NCBI GenBank assembly: GCA_963971285.1
Contig: OZ020265.1
Location: 5,682,270 to 5,746,269 of the forward strand
DNA: 64,000 bases
DNA from: Astropecten irregularis
Lineage: Eukaryota; Echinodermata; Asteroidea; Paxillosida; Astropectinidae
Direction of reading: 5' to 3'
Shown: piece by piece, positions 1 through 10,250 of the stretch
How the letters are laid out: every line of letters begins with the position of its first letter
Numbering within the stretch: position 1 is the first letter of the stretch
Translations under genes and position numbers: made by a program
Notes under the pieces: generated by a model
The model's database searches: none
Told to the model about the DNA's origin: nothing
Seen by the model: only the letters and a program-made list of their open reading frames with translations

Positions 1-1055
1 AGTGAACTCTTGCACAACTGGAGACGAGTACTGCCGCACTCTATCAATGTGACCTACGTCTCTCCGCCAAAAAGACCGTGATATGCCCCCAAACCACCAC
101 TATCCTTGGATGGATCTGGTCACAGGGCACCCTTCATGCCAGTCCACACCGCATTGCCACTCTCGCTTCATGCTCTATCCCAGAGAGGGTTGCAGGCCTA
201 CGTTCCTTCATCGGGGCTTACAAAGTTCTTGCACGTTTACTCCCCAATTGTGCCTCCATCATATCACCACTCGATGGGTTGGAGGACAATCTACTGCGGC
301 AGGACCCCATGGGAGGCTCAGTGTCTCCACTGACTCTCGCAGTGGCCACATATTGCCTAAATTCTCGCATCCGTACTCGTGGACTATCCGCTCGTGAGAT
401 GATGTTTCAACGAGACCAGTTCACCAACGACCAAATTCCCTGCACCGACCAGCAGCTCATTCGTGACCAACATGATCTCCGCATCACCAATCACCCCTAC
501 AGTGAGAAATCTAAGACACCATCAGGCAAAAAGGCCCCTGACACTGTTGTGGCTATTGGTGATTTGGTGTATCTCCACAGTGACCGCAACAAAACCAAAA
601 GCCGAAACAGCTATCTTGTCACAGCCGTCGATTGGTTGTGGTGCAACATCCGGAAATTCACCGGCAATCAGCTCAGAAATACCTCCTACCGTGGCAAGCG
701 CTCCGAGTGTTTCTGCGTCCCCTCCCGTTCTGACAGCGACACAGCGTCCTTCCAGCCAGACACCCACGAAAGCACTGATGATGAGGACACCCCCATCAAG
801 CCGGTTGCTCCACCGCCACCTACCATCCCCGCTGTTCTATCTGCTCCTCAGCAAGACCCCAGCTTGCCCCCTCTGGACATCACTTTTGAACCTCCCGAGC
901 AGCCCCTTGAGCAGCCTCCTATAACACCAACCCAACAGTCAATAACTCTTACTGATGATTCGACCGCCGTTGGCACTTCTGGTGCCCGCAAACCACCGAG
1001 GCGCTCTTCCCGCCAACGCAAACCACCATCATACCTAGATGATTACTTGACTTGA
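1..1055 (+). pseudogene. Gypsy-type retrotransposon pol fragment: RT C-terminus joined to integrase C-terminus
   Basis: This is the 3' part of a Gypsy-type LTR retrotransposon polyprotein. From about position 78 the frame reads like the end of a reverse transcriptase (TTTILGWIWSQGTL, then LRSFIGAYKVLARLLP). Without the RNase H or integrase core it passes into an integrase C-terminal region (SAREMMFQRDQFT, HPYSEKS, VAIGDLVYLHSDRNKTKSR, IRKFTGNQLRNTSYRGK). It ends in a proline-rich tail with RRSSRQRKPPSYLDDYL, a usual end of such polyproteins. The first 77 bases carry the matching RT residues (LLHNWRRVL) in another frame, so a frameshift lies near position 40. The RT-to-integrase join near 290-310 is an internal deletion of roughly a kilobase or more. 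It is a dead copy, cut by the window edge. Confidence 0.85.
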
Positions 1056-1455
1056 CTTTATCCTGGCCTCTGACTTTTCCAGTTCCGTTGTTTACTTTTT
1101 TGTCATGCGCTTCGCTTGTTTTTTTGTGCCAGAGTGTTGCCTGTGATTGGCATTTTTTTTTTCGGCCCTGTTATTTCACTGTTTTCATGCCTCTTTTTGA
1201 ATTTTCAAGCTGTTCATGATCAATGTTTTTTCCACTTATTTTCAAGCTTTTCCCTTTTAAGAAAGGAAAAAAGAGGTCACGCCAGTGGTTGTGATTGCGC
1301 CCTCCTGCGTCTGTGACCTCTGACCCGTGTGGGTCGTCTTTACCGTTGTCCTATTTACGGACGGTTGCGTATTTTACGAGCTCATTAAAGTTACTCAGTT
1401 ATCTTGACGAACTGTTCTACAGTTGCTTTCCTACAAGAGATATTCTGACCTTGGT
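1056..1455 (+). other. 3' noncoding and probable LTR remnant of the upstream Gypsy element
   Basis: No coding sequence is recognised here. A purine tract at about 1259-1277 (AAGAAAGGAAAAAAGAGG) is placed where a polypurine tract would precede a 3' LTR. The sequence then runs to about 1455, where it abuts an antisense element. LTR limits cannot be fixed because no second LTR copy is in the window. Confidence 0.4.
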
Positions 1456-2245
1456 CAACCTCAACCTGAGAAACCATCCCTATGGTGGTACCTTGCCACA
1501 CAACTCGCTTCTCCCTGTTGGGGTTATGAACAACCGCAACGGTAGCACCTCTTGATCACACTCAACCAATGATCTCGCTAAAATTAAACCTCGCTGTGCC
1601 AACAAGTACTGGGCCGGAAACAACCGTACACAACCTACGAATCGCACCTGGCACCTCAGCCTCGTGGCCGGAGGGAATCACTTTCGTCTCAGTGACAACC
1701 ACCTTCCCCACGAAGGCTCACCAACACCATTTGTGCATCGTATTTGTTCACCATTCAACTTCAGCTGCAGGGTCTGCAGATCCAAACTTGCACCCATAGA
1801 CAACAAGGAATTCATCCCCAGAATTCCTGAATACGGCATGTCAGCAAAAATCACCTTCACAGTGGCTACAGATTTTCCAATCTGTACTTCCACCCAGGCA
1901 GTACCTATTGCTGCCAACAGACTGCCGTCTACCTGCTCAATTTTCAAAAATCTCAGTTTGCAAAATTTGCCTCTGTTCCTTCGGAATACTGTGATACACC
2001 GTACTGCTCACAACAATGTCTGACGACCCCATGTCTATGAGGAACCGACACTCGGTATTCCGTATCACCTTATTCACAAACAAGCCACACTTCGCCTTCT
2101 CTCCAGTGATAGGACAGGAAACCACTACTTGGTCCCCAACCCTTTCTTGGGATTCTCGGTGACCTTCACAACTTGTGGTCCCTGTGAACTTCCAAGCCTG
2201 CCCGCGGGCCCGTCTGTCGGCTGGCCGTCGCTTCCCCGCCTGCAT
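1456..2245 (-). pseudogene. Gypsy-type retrotransposon protease region (broken)
   Basis: Minus-strand pieces give a retropepsin-like aspartic protease. FLIDMGSSDIVVSS at the start stands where the family has D-T/S-G, so the catalytic motif reads DMG. A later flap and C-terminal part follows (VIFADMPYSGILGMNSLL). Further downstream, about 1620 to 1456, come LILARSLV and NPNREKRVVWQGTTIGMVSQ, the linker that follows protease in these elements. The parts lie in different frames, so the gene is broken. The coding match stops at about 1456, where this element meets the opposite-facing one; the RT onward is missing. Confidence 0.8.
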
Positions 2246-3223
2246 TGTTTCCTCTTAGGCTCCTTGCATTCTCGCCGGAAATGACCTGTTTGTCCACAAA
2301 GAAACACCTGAGTTCGCCTTTCTCCTTTCTAAGAGGACTAGGCAATCTCCCGTGAGGGAACTCCCCCTTAGTGTCTCCACAACTCTTCTGTTTCGACCAC
2401 TCTGAAAACAGAGACTCGACCATGGAACAAAACCGTTTCTCAATGGCTTGCCCCATCTCCTCGAGTCTCTCCTCTGAACCACCGTCAAGGGCCCTGGCAA
2501 ACTTTGTAGGCTTACGATCTTTCCTTCTCTGCTCCTCGGCTTTCTCAAAGTTCTCGGTCTCTACCGCTGCCCTGACAGCTTCGTCAAGCCCCTTTGGACG
2601 GGCACGGTGAATGCACTCCCGGACTGTCTGACTCTCCACAGCACTGCATGCACAAAATGGTTTTTGGCTAGTCTATCCCTGGCCTCCTCCTGTATCTCAG
2701 GGTAGGCCTTTGCCGCCAATTCCCTAATAGCCTGACCCAACTCACGAAGAGACTCCTTCGGCCACTGCCTACGATGACGCAGGTCTCCCAGGAAATTCTC
2801 TGCCTGCCGGCAATGACCAAACCTCAGTTCAAGTAGCTGCACAAGTTCGCTGTAAGTGTGCCCCTTACCTGCCGGTGCACTGTTGATAATCAACCTCAAT
2901 GCACTCCCCTGTAGGCTTGCCGACAAATACTGACCATCCTGCTGGTCGCTCCAGCAATTTACCACACGACACGATTCAAAATGCCCGAAATACTCATTCC
3001 AAACAACTTTCCCATCATACCTGTCGGGTAAGATGTTCGGACGACGAGAATTCCCAGTTCCCGTGCTCGAACAGTAAACCTCGCCGATCACTCTCGGTTC
3101 CCTCTTAAGTGCCCAAGGAACCAATCCAGCGTCATTGCAATTCTGTGTGAGGTTATCAATACACCTCGCAGGCGGACTTGTCGCAAAGGTCAGCATGCAA
3201 CTTACGCTCACCACGGTCAACAA
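2125..3223 (-). pseudogene. Gypsy-type retrotransposon gag (capsid and CCHC zinc knuckle), frameshifted
   Basis: Minus-strand gag of the same element. The frame from 3223 has a Gypsy-type capsid (LPDRYDGKVVWNEYFGHFES, then LRELGQAIRELAAKAYPEI and ARDRLAKNHFVHAV). It shifts near 2640 into a lysine/glutamate-rich linker, and again near 2300 into a zinc knuckle (CGQTGHFRREC, with the first Cys and His spaced as CX2CX4HX4C). At least two frameshifts make it non-functional. Gag, protease, leader, primer site and LTR are all in order on the minus strand, so this is the 5' part of one element. Confidence 0.85.
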
Positions 3224-3729
3224 CCTCCAGAAATGGGTTTGTGATTGGACTCAGTCCCGAATCTTATTATCCAAACCCCTCCCACGCACATCACCCATCC
3301 ACCACCTCTAATGAGGCATATCCTGAAGTTTCATCGGGCAACCTGAACTCTATCTCCGAATCAACCTCACGCGGAGGACGACTCCTTTCCACAGGTGTGC
3401 TCGCAACTTTATCCCTTTAGGAATTCCGCTGAAGTTCTGCTTTCAACGGCTGAACTTCCCATTGTAGCATTTGATTCTGCAAATCCAGGGACCTCTCAAC
3501 CTTGACAGGCTGTGAGTCAGCCTCACCGAAACTCCAACGTTACCCTTGAAACTATCACTCATCGTGACGTCTCAAGTTCCCACTGGTGGTAAACCTCACA
3601 CCAGTACCGTGCTACAACAATAGCTGCAACAACAAATCACAACACCTCACTGAGGGTTATTGGTCAACCTCGACATCCTAACAACACAGGTTGTCGTACA
3701 CCACGTCAAAAGCAATCCTAAAAGGATAT
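3224..3729 (-). other. 5' leader of the minus-strand Gypsy element
   Basis: This noncoding stretch lies between gag and the primer binding site. It holds no ORF of interest. It contains several copies of the short motif AACCTCA (or one mismatch) that recurs in the adjoining LTR, for example at about 3363, 3592 and 3665. Confidence 0.55.
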
Positions 3730-3743
3730 CACTTCTGACACCA
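3730..3743 (-). promoter_or_regulatory. Primer binding site, tRNA-Leu type
   Basis: Read on the minus strand this is TGGTGTCAGAAGTG, the complement of a tRNA-Leu 3' end (CACTTCTGACACCA). It lies two bases inside the LTR edge, the standard position for priming minus-strand DNA synthesis. The tRNA assignment is from memory of tRNA-Leu acceptor and T-arm sequence. Confidence 0.75.
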
Positions 3744-4548
3744 TTTGTGGCGAACCGGGCCACCCGTCGGTGAATAAACCCCTGGCAAATCCACCAACAG
3801 CGACCATGGGCAATCCCACAAAATTATTTAATGAACCTCACATGCACATGCACATGCGGTTATTTACACGCAAGAGGGGATTATATCACGAACGGAGGAC
3901 TCTAGTCCAAGGCCTGTTCGTTTGTTGGAAATATACCAACCCTAAAGGAAATGACAATCAACGTGGCTACCAATTATCTACAAAGTCAGGTGAACCTCAA
4001 TAAACCTCAGTTCACACAGTGTCTTCCAGAACAACAACAACTGTTTTATTATTCCAACACTTCCTCACAAGTCAACCTTACAGTCTAAACCTCAACTGTG
4101 CATAAATGCATGTGGCTGATAAACCTCACCACAGTAATCAATTTAGGTGGCCAAGTAATCATAAATATTCTGCATAAAGTTTACATAACAAACCTCTTGT
4201 ATTACAACAAGTGTAAACCCACAGCGACTATAAACATCACGGTGGCACCAAGTATGATCAACAGCAACAAGTCATGCAAGTTGCATGATGCAACTACACA
4301 TACTAGCCCAAATAATATGAGAGTAAACCTCGTAACAACTTTAATACATGCAAGCTACGGCTTAGGTTACGGAGCTCTGAGTAAACCTCAGTGTGACTAC
4401 ACGAGACCAGGCCGACACGCTTCCAGCAACCCAAATTCCCACAACGGGGACCAGTTGTGCAAACCACACAGGCCCAAACGACTCTAGCCACTCCTGCTCA
4501 ACCTACAGCCACCCAAGCTGACACTCCCCACTTATTATAAGTGATAAC

Positions 4549-4562
4549 TAACTACAGTTACT
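4549..4562. repeat. Target site duplication, left copy
   Basis: TAACTACAGTTACT immediately left of the Penelope-like insertion. The identical 14 bases recur at 6017-6030. This fixes the insertion limits and is within the size range usual for Penelope-like elements. Confidence 0.85.
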
Positions 4563-4637
4563 ACAAGTAATAAACTGCTGCAAACTGCTCATCAGCCAAA
4601 ATGACCTGAAATATATCGAATGCTTAAAGTTAGGAGG

Positions 4638-4678
4638 GCCTGACGCGTTTCGATCCTAGCAGGATCTTTCTCAGAGGC
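4638..4678 (-). ncRNA. Hammerhead-like motif, left end of PLE family 1
   Basis: On the minus strand: helix I GCCT, core CTGAGAA, helix II GATCC/GGATC with a short loop, GAAA, palindrome ACGCGT and the partner strand AGGC. The layout is that of the hammerhead ribozymes known in Penelope-like elements. Core position 8 is A instead of the essential G, so self-cleavage is doubtful. Confidence 0.55.
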
Positions 4679-5310
4679 TAAATGACAAAAAACATGAACA
4701 TGCAAGTGAAGGAAGTATACATAAAATGGATCAGAGGATATGGACAAAGGGAAGGGGTGGTTTGAGAGTCAGGGTGGGTAAAATAGGTCAAACAAAGGGT
4801 GGGGGTCAGATAGGCAAGATCAAAGGTAAAAGACTACAAAAGGGTTAGAAGGAGTGGTGCTGGGGGTGGGGGATTAACAAAGGAGTTAATTAGAGGATTG
4901 GAGATCATGATGGGCAAGAGAAAGGAGAGGAATGCAAAAAGGGGGAGGGGGGAGAGAGTACCTGTGGATGAATGAAAAGGAGATAAGCAAACAAGAATAT
5001 TAGTCAATGCCTTCCTGGAGGTTTAGTCCATTCGGCTGAATAGTGCGTAATTTCTTAATCCAAACTTTCTCCCTGCTGAACCGGACCAAGCACGAGTTCT
5101 CTCAATGGCACTTCGCACCCCGCGAGAGCTGTGGCCTCTTGCAACTAGGTGTTTCTTCAGTTCCTGTGTGTGTTTGGAGAGGTCCCACCCACTAATAATG
5201 TCTCTTCCCCAATCCAGCATGGCACATTCAAATGTAACTCGAGATGCGTAGTCTGCCAGCACCATATCCATGAGTCTGATTCTTTCACAGGCAATGGCTC
5301 CACCCATAAG

Positions 5311-5639
5311 ACCAAAGGGAATATAACCTGCACTACATCTAATGTAATTTATCTCTTTCTTGCAGGGTATGCAACATACAGTACGTGGGTGAAACCAAAA
5401 ACACCCTCAAGAATCGTTTCTATGGTCACCGGTCTACAGTCAAAACTCAGAAACTGGACACCCCAGTGGGTTTTCACTTCAATCTCCCTAACCATACAAT
5501 TTCTGATATGATCTTGCAGGGCATTGAATCACTTGGCCACCGCAGAGACTTGGTCCGGTTCAGCAGGGAGAAAGTTTGGATTAAGAAATTACGCACTATT
5601 CAGCCGAATGGACTAAACCTCCAGGAAGGCAATGACTAA
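5311..5639 (+). pseudogene. Penelope-like element GIY-YIG endonuclease C-terminus
   Basis: The 3' end of a PLE open reading frame. CTTSNVIYL in one frame and IQYVGETKNTLKNRFYGHR in another are the two halves of a GIY-YIG nuclease core, with VIY and YVG strands, separated by a frameshift near 5365. The tail continues TPVGFHFNLPNHTISDMIL, then ESLGHRRDLVRFSREK and IQPNGLNLQEG, to a stop at 5637-5639. The upstream RT and linker are absent. The same tail appears on the minus strand of the left arm at about 5010-5300. Confidence 0.8.
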
Positions 5640-5956
5640 TATTCTTGTTTGCTTATCTCCTTTTCATTCATCCACAGGTACTCTCTCCCCCCTCCCCCTT
5701 TTTGCATTCCTCTCCTTTCTCCATCATAGTCTCCAATCCTCTAATTAACTCCTTTGTTAATCCCCCACCCCCAGCACCACTCCTTCTAACCCTTTTGTAG
5801 TCTGTTACCTTTGATCTTGCCTATCTGACCCCCACCCTTTGTCTGACCTATTTTACCCACCCTGACTCTCACACCACCCCTTCCCTTTGTCCATATCCTC
5901 TGATCCATTTTATGTATGCTTCCTTCACTTGCATGTTCATGTTTTTTTGTCATTTA

Positions 5957-5997
5957 GCCTCTGAGAAAGATCCTGCTAGGATCGAAACGCGTCAGGC
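5957..5997 (+). ncRNA. Hammerhead-like motif, right end of PLE family 1
   Basis: Helix I GCCT (5957-5960), core CTGAGAA (5961-5967), helix II GATCC/GGATC (5969-5983), GAAA (5984-5987), palindromic helix III ACGCGT, candidate cleavage triplet GTC ending at 5993, and AGGC (5994-5997) closing helix I. Helix III has no loop and could only form in a dimer, as described for PLE hammerheads. The G8-to-A change argues against activity. Confidence 0.55.
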
Positions 5998-6016
5998 CCT
6001 CCTAACTTTAAGCTTT

Positions 6017-6030
6017 TAACTACAGTTACT
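6017..6030. repeat. Target site duplication, right copy
   Basis: TAACTACAGTTACT, identical to 4549-4562. The interrupted Gypsy LTR resumes after it. Confidence 0.85.
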
Positions 6031-6265
6031 CTTAACTCTCACTCGCTTCGCTGCACTCAACAGACTGTAACAACTGTCAGTAGATCGCTCGTATGTGAGG
6101 CTGAATATCAATCGCCCTTGCTCTAACGTTACGATGCTTCTTCTATGGAGTCTGGAGACGAAGTCCCTAACATTTACCGACTACGCACTATAATTAATGC
6201 GACGGACGTCTGGCAACCAGACATGTCCGATTAGACTCGTCAAGTCCACTGGCTGTTTCGCCACA

Positions 6266-7077
6266 CAGGACCCATCTAAACTTAGGCCGTCTCGACCTAA
6301 CAGCTTACATATTAAAATAAATAAAGAAAGAAACAGTGTTGACCCTTAACCATTTTATACATTCTAACAAACCTCACCATGAGGTTAACTTACACAATCA
6401 TAATTTTCCAGGGTCCATGAGGTTGACTTAGAACTGAAAAACTCCCCAATTGCTCTCTTAGAATACAATACATGAGGTAGAACAGTTTAAATAGAAAACC
6501 ATGGAAACAAAATACATTTTCTCTCTCTTTTAAAAAAAGAGGTTCTTCTAGAACTTGTAAAAAAAAATACAAACCGTGTTCATTCTCTTTGGCTCAAACA
6601 CACATTAAGGTTATAAAACAGTCACAAAACAGTCAAGCAATCAAGGTATCATGTACAAATGTACAAATAATTACGAAATGTCCATTGTCCTTTAACGAGG
6701 GTTACCGGCTAATAAGGCGACAAGTCTGCTGAGTCGGGTTCAACTGAAATACGGCTGCTTGCAGCTTAGCACAAAAAATTGCTTAGCCAAAAAATAGCTT
6801 GCCCAATAAAACAAACCACCATTGAAAATTCAAATTAATATTCATGGTCAGCAAACAACATCCAAAGAACAACCACAAGCGATACACAACACACGGAAAT
6901 TTAATTGTTAATCCTGTTTTTATTCAGACAGATATGTCACGCATATCGAATTTTTGTGCTAAGCAGCTCTATGAAATTGACCCCAGGTCAGCGTCCACCG
7001 GCTCGTTGTTCAGCTGTGCACTCTCCTCCCGACGCACAATCTGGCCGTCCAGATGGACGAACTTGAAATGACGTTCT
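6266..7077. other. AT-rich spacer with a decayed MITE
   Basis: No gene is visible. From about 6728 the text GCTTGCAGCTTAGCACAAAA, and repeats of GCTTAGC, match the start of the TIR element at 9987-10250, so a decayed relative probably fills part of 6720-7080. The remainder is simple AT-rich sequence. Confidence 0.4.
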
Positions 7078-7409
7078 TCGGCCCCAGTTATATCAGTGAG
7101 CTTCATAAAGTATTAATTAAACTCCCGTCAAGTAACCATTAGGCCGTATACAACCAAGAAATTAGGATCTTTAAGTATATAATACTCTTCTGACTATAAC
7201 TGTAACTAGTAAACTTGAATCTGCTTAGAGTCAATTACGGTAGTCTAGTACGGAAGCCGTATAGTGCCAGCGAATAAGTGGTGATTGTTATTTATTTATG
7301 TATTTTGTTTGGTTTGGTTTTGTGACAAGCGCAAGAATATATTTAGCCATCAGCGGTCGACATCATTATCGGACGTACTGATGCTATTTACGATACACTC
7401 TATTGGTTG

Positions 7410-7556
7410 TCAACTTGGGGTGGCGATTTCACGAAGCCCTACGATCGATCGTAACTAGAGTTACGAAGGATAACCCATCGTATCCTATGTAGGGCTGCAA
7501 TGCATCATGGGTCATACTATTGATTTTAAGTTACGATGAGTTTGGTGAAATCGACC
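7410..7556. repeat. Palindromic MITE
   Basis: One end reads TGGCGATTTCACGAAGCCCT and the other end, reversed, GGTCGATTTCACCAAACTC. The middle has further paired pieces around CGATCGATCGTAAC. Its counterpart lies at about 10580-10724 in the second copy of the 2-kb repeat. Confidence 0.5.
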
Positions 7557-8079
7557 ATAGAAGTCTTAAATTTCCTCAATGCTCCAAAATAATTAAAACA
7601 ATCTAAGCCATGGATCGCCACCTTACAACATTTTTGTTTCCGAATATGGGCCTCACTTATATAGCTGCTCATCATTTTAAATTGAACAATTATAAATCTG
7701 ATTTTTTTTTTATCTAAATCGATCAGTGGTAATTTCTTTAGTAGCAAATAAATAGCGAAATAGTTGTGTGGTCAACAGAATAAATCACCCATACTTTGAT
7801 TTTGATAAGTTGGGGATCAGTTACAGCAAGATATACATGAGGACAAGCCAGTGTCTTCGTGTGGGAAATGGCGGCAGTGGTGCACCCGAAAAAATACATG
7901 AAGACGACTTCGCGTTACTTAATGCTCCTTCTTTTCTGATGATCCATTCTCCCGTATTGTATTTTATTCATCTAGTGGCCTGAACATCATATAGGCCTAC
8001 TGAAAGATATTTACACGAGGTGAGCCGAGTTAGAAGTCTCCAATTTCATTACAGATGAAAATACAGGCTGCATTACGTT

Positions 8080-8523
8080 TTTAAAGGTACGATACATGAT
8101 TGGTAAAGAGCACATAGCAGCACACACACTTTGTCTGATCCACCATGTACATGAAACTGTTCACAGATTTACGTGTAACTTCCATGGCATGGAAATGGTG
8201 CTGGAAGAAATATACCGTTTTATTTCCGCCAACTGTGAACATTTGAGATCAATTGGACATTTGAGTCACGAGAAAATAGCGAAAACTTGACTCAGTTGTT
8301 CTTATGAAACATTATAAAGAATGGTTTTGATCTTACCCTGAGATCAAAACTGTTTTCTGTCTTTATTTGACAAATTTCTGGATAAATACAGCATTTCAGG
8401 CGGAAATATAACGGTATAATTCTTCCAGCACCATTTCCTTGCCATGGAAGTTACACGTAAATCTGTGAACATTTCTGTTGGGATATGTTTTACCAATCCT
8501 GTACTTACCTTTAAGCAAAAGCA
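8080..8523. mobile_element. TTAA-flanked (piggyBac-like) MITE with long inverted arms
   Basis: Starts TTAA-AGGTACGATACATGATTG and ends, reversed, TTAA-AGGTAAGTACAGGATTG. The arms are inverted copies over more than 100 bp, including TTCACAGATTTACGTGTAAC. TTAA at both edges is the target preference of piggyBac-type transposases. Relatives lie at 11257-11703, 14240-14540, 15078-15447 and 16530-16893, with an end at about 28160-28187. Confidence 0.6.
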
Positions 8524-9069
8524 CAATCAATTTTCGCTCAGTCTTCATACACGCAGCGCTCTACAGCAGCCACTGCATAGGCCCTGCATCTCGGCGCATT
8601 GTAATAACAATGAGAATAATCTTGATGATAATGCGCAGAGGTTGTTTTTTATGCTGAACGATGAACCGTAGTAGATAATGAGGATAACGTGTTAGTCTGT
8701 GATGCCTTCATTTAAATCATTATATATTTCTTGTGCTATGGCTAGAAATTAGTAATAATCATACTCTCTCAGCCATAGGAAAAACAAATCAATTGGCACG
8801 TCATAATAAGAAGGATATGAAAGGATATCAGGGAGACACGTTAGCGTCTAAAAGTGAACATTTGTGAACATTTGGGAGACATCTGAAAAAAGGGAGATTT
8901 TTCGGTGTCTCTTTTTACTGTCCATATTTAAATAAAAGACAGATAATGCTCTCAATATGAACAGTTTCAAGTTCATTGGTTTGGAGGATGTTAAATAATA
9001 AGTCAAAATTGTGCACGACCCTATGGGAAAGTCTCCCTTAGGTCCCACCCTCGGGTATACATATTTCTA

Positions 9070-9470
9070 TAATCTGAAACTCAAGAATCGCTATATGGAA
9101 AAGCTGAAACAGCATCAGAAAATTTAACAGAGAGTAGGGTGTGGTTAATACTCGGCTGATCTTTTGATGAGATTGCTCCTTCTTTTTGTGTCACGTGGTC
9201 TCATGCATCCGACGTGAAATCTTTCTGAAGACAGGTTTGCTTTAAGAAAGTGTGTGCCTGACGACAAACGCCCTGATCACAGCGGAGTGGGACGGATTGC
9301 AGACGCTACAGAACTTACCCGACGAGTACTGCATGCGAAGTTAACTCTCCGAGTAGCCGTTCAAAGATAATTAAAAGCACAGAATCCCACAGGCTTGCTC
9401 GGCTGGAGTTGGAACCCACGTCCCTCAGTTTACCATTTCAGACACCCTACCAGCTACATCTGACTGTGCT
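9070..9470 (-). mobile_element. tRNA-derived SINE copy
   Basis: The segment recurs at 13728-14115. The sister copy has a clear Pol III box B, GGTTCGAACTCC, on the minus strand, with a tRNA-like head at the right-hand end. Here box B is mutated (GGTTCCAACTCC). The shared body includes GATCACAGCGGAGTGGGACG. Confidence 0.55.
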
Positions 9471-9986
9471 GTAATTACATCATGACCGTATTTGACCTAT
9501 GACCTTGACTATTATTCAATATTAGACTGGCTTTCCTGATCCTTTCATTACTTTGCTCGGTTACTCGACGTTATAAACTGCTGACTGCTCAAATGTATTT
9601 CTCACTACATGTAAATGCAAATGCTTTTCGGTGAATATTTTGATTTTCACACACCATAAAGACCTCAATAGGTTGTGCAAATCGGAGTCTGTACCAAATA
9701 CGAGGGAAACTAAATAATTATAACCTGACGTACATTAGTATTGAGCGCTTGTCACAAGCCTATACATTGCGACCGACCCCCTCAAAAGCAGGCTATTATG
9801 GCTATGTCTATTTTCAGCGTGTCCCAATAAATTTGCAACGGTGTGAATACGTAGACCTAGCTAGCTCTAGCCAACTCGTTTCGGCTAGCCGCCGGGGTGT
9901 GTTCCATATACCAACGACTGGAGACGCAGTCTAGCCGTGTTGATGTAGCAGGTGCACAGTCACACGTGACAAGATTAATGATGCAA
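9471..9986. other. Noncoding spacer
   Basis: I see no gene, RNA or clear repeat in this stretch. A 61-codon ORF at 9749-9934 has no recognisable features. Confidence 0.4.
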
Positions 9987-10250
9987 CCTCATGACCAGGG
10001 CCAATTTCAAAAAGCTGCTTATCAGCAACAAAAATTGACTAAGCACAAAAAATCTTAGCAAATAAAATCTGTATGCCAGCAAAAACTCCTTGTCAATATT
10101 ATGCTCAGCAAAAAAATAGCCAAATACAAGCAGTAAACGTATATAATATGGACAGGTCGACAGTCACGGGCCACGTACTAGTCTTGCAAATCCAATCAAA
10201 CGTATTCCCATGCTTATGAGCAAATTTTGCAGCTCTGTGAAATCGGCCCC
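9987..10250. mobile_element. MITE with GGGCC(A/G)ATTTCA terminal inverted repeats
   Basis: Left end GGGCCAATTTCAAAAAGCTG. Right end reversed GGGGCCGATTTCACAGAGCTG. The interior is rich in GCTTAGCA-type words. No transposase is encoded. Confidence 0.55.

Larger units (their letters stand above)
4563..6016. mobile_element. Inverted-repeat (fold-back) Penelope-like element, family 1
   Basis: The element consists of two 3' ends of one Penelope-like retroelement facing outward. The right arm (plus strand) ends in a GIY-YIG coding end, 3' UTR and hammerhead-like motif. The left arm (about 4620 to 5310) is its reverse complement with many differences. The arms share the GIY-YIG C-terminus (LVRFSREKVWIKKLRTIQPNG region), the pyrimidine-rich UTR and the terminal motif. 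No reverse transcriptase is left, so it could not move unaided. It is flanked by a 14-bp duplication, so it came in as a unit or folded during insertion. Confidence 0.8.
3746..6265 (-). repeat. Gypsy LTR split by a Penelope-like insertion
   Basis: The LTR begins on the plus strand with TGTGGCGAA at 3746 and ends with TTCGCCACA at 6265. That is a 9-bp terminal inverted repeat with the TG...CA ends expected of an LTR. Removing the 4563-6016 insertion and one 14-bp target copy leaves about 1,050 bp. The LTR carries many copies of a 7-9 base motif, AACCTCA. Only this 5' LTR is present; the element's 3' end is lost. Confidence 0.75.
7078..9075. repeat. 2-kb direct repeat, copy 1
   Basis: This stretch matches 10243-12250 in the same orientation nearly throughout, from CGGCCCCAGTTATATCAG to GGGTATACATATTTC. 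It contains a palindromic MITE (about 7410-7556) and a TTAA-flanked MITE (about 8080-8523), both shared with copy 2, so the duplication came after those insertions. No coding sequence is supported; the 64-residue ORF at 8096-8290 is one arm of the MITE palindrome. Confidence 0.8.

Noticed and set aside
8096-8290. 64-codon ORF, identical at 11270-11464
   Set aside because: It lies in the arm of an inverted-repeat MITE; its conservation follows from the recent 2-kb duplication and not from coding.
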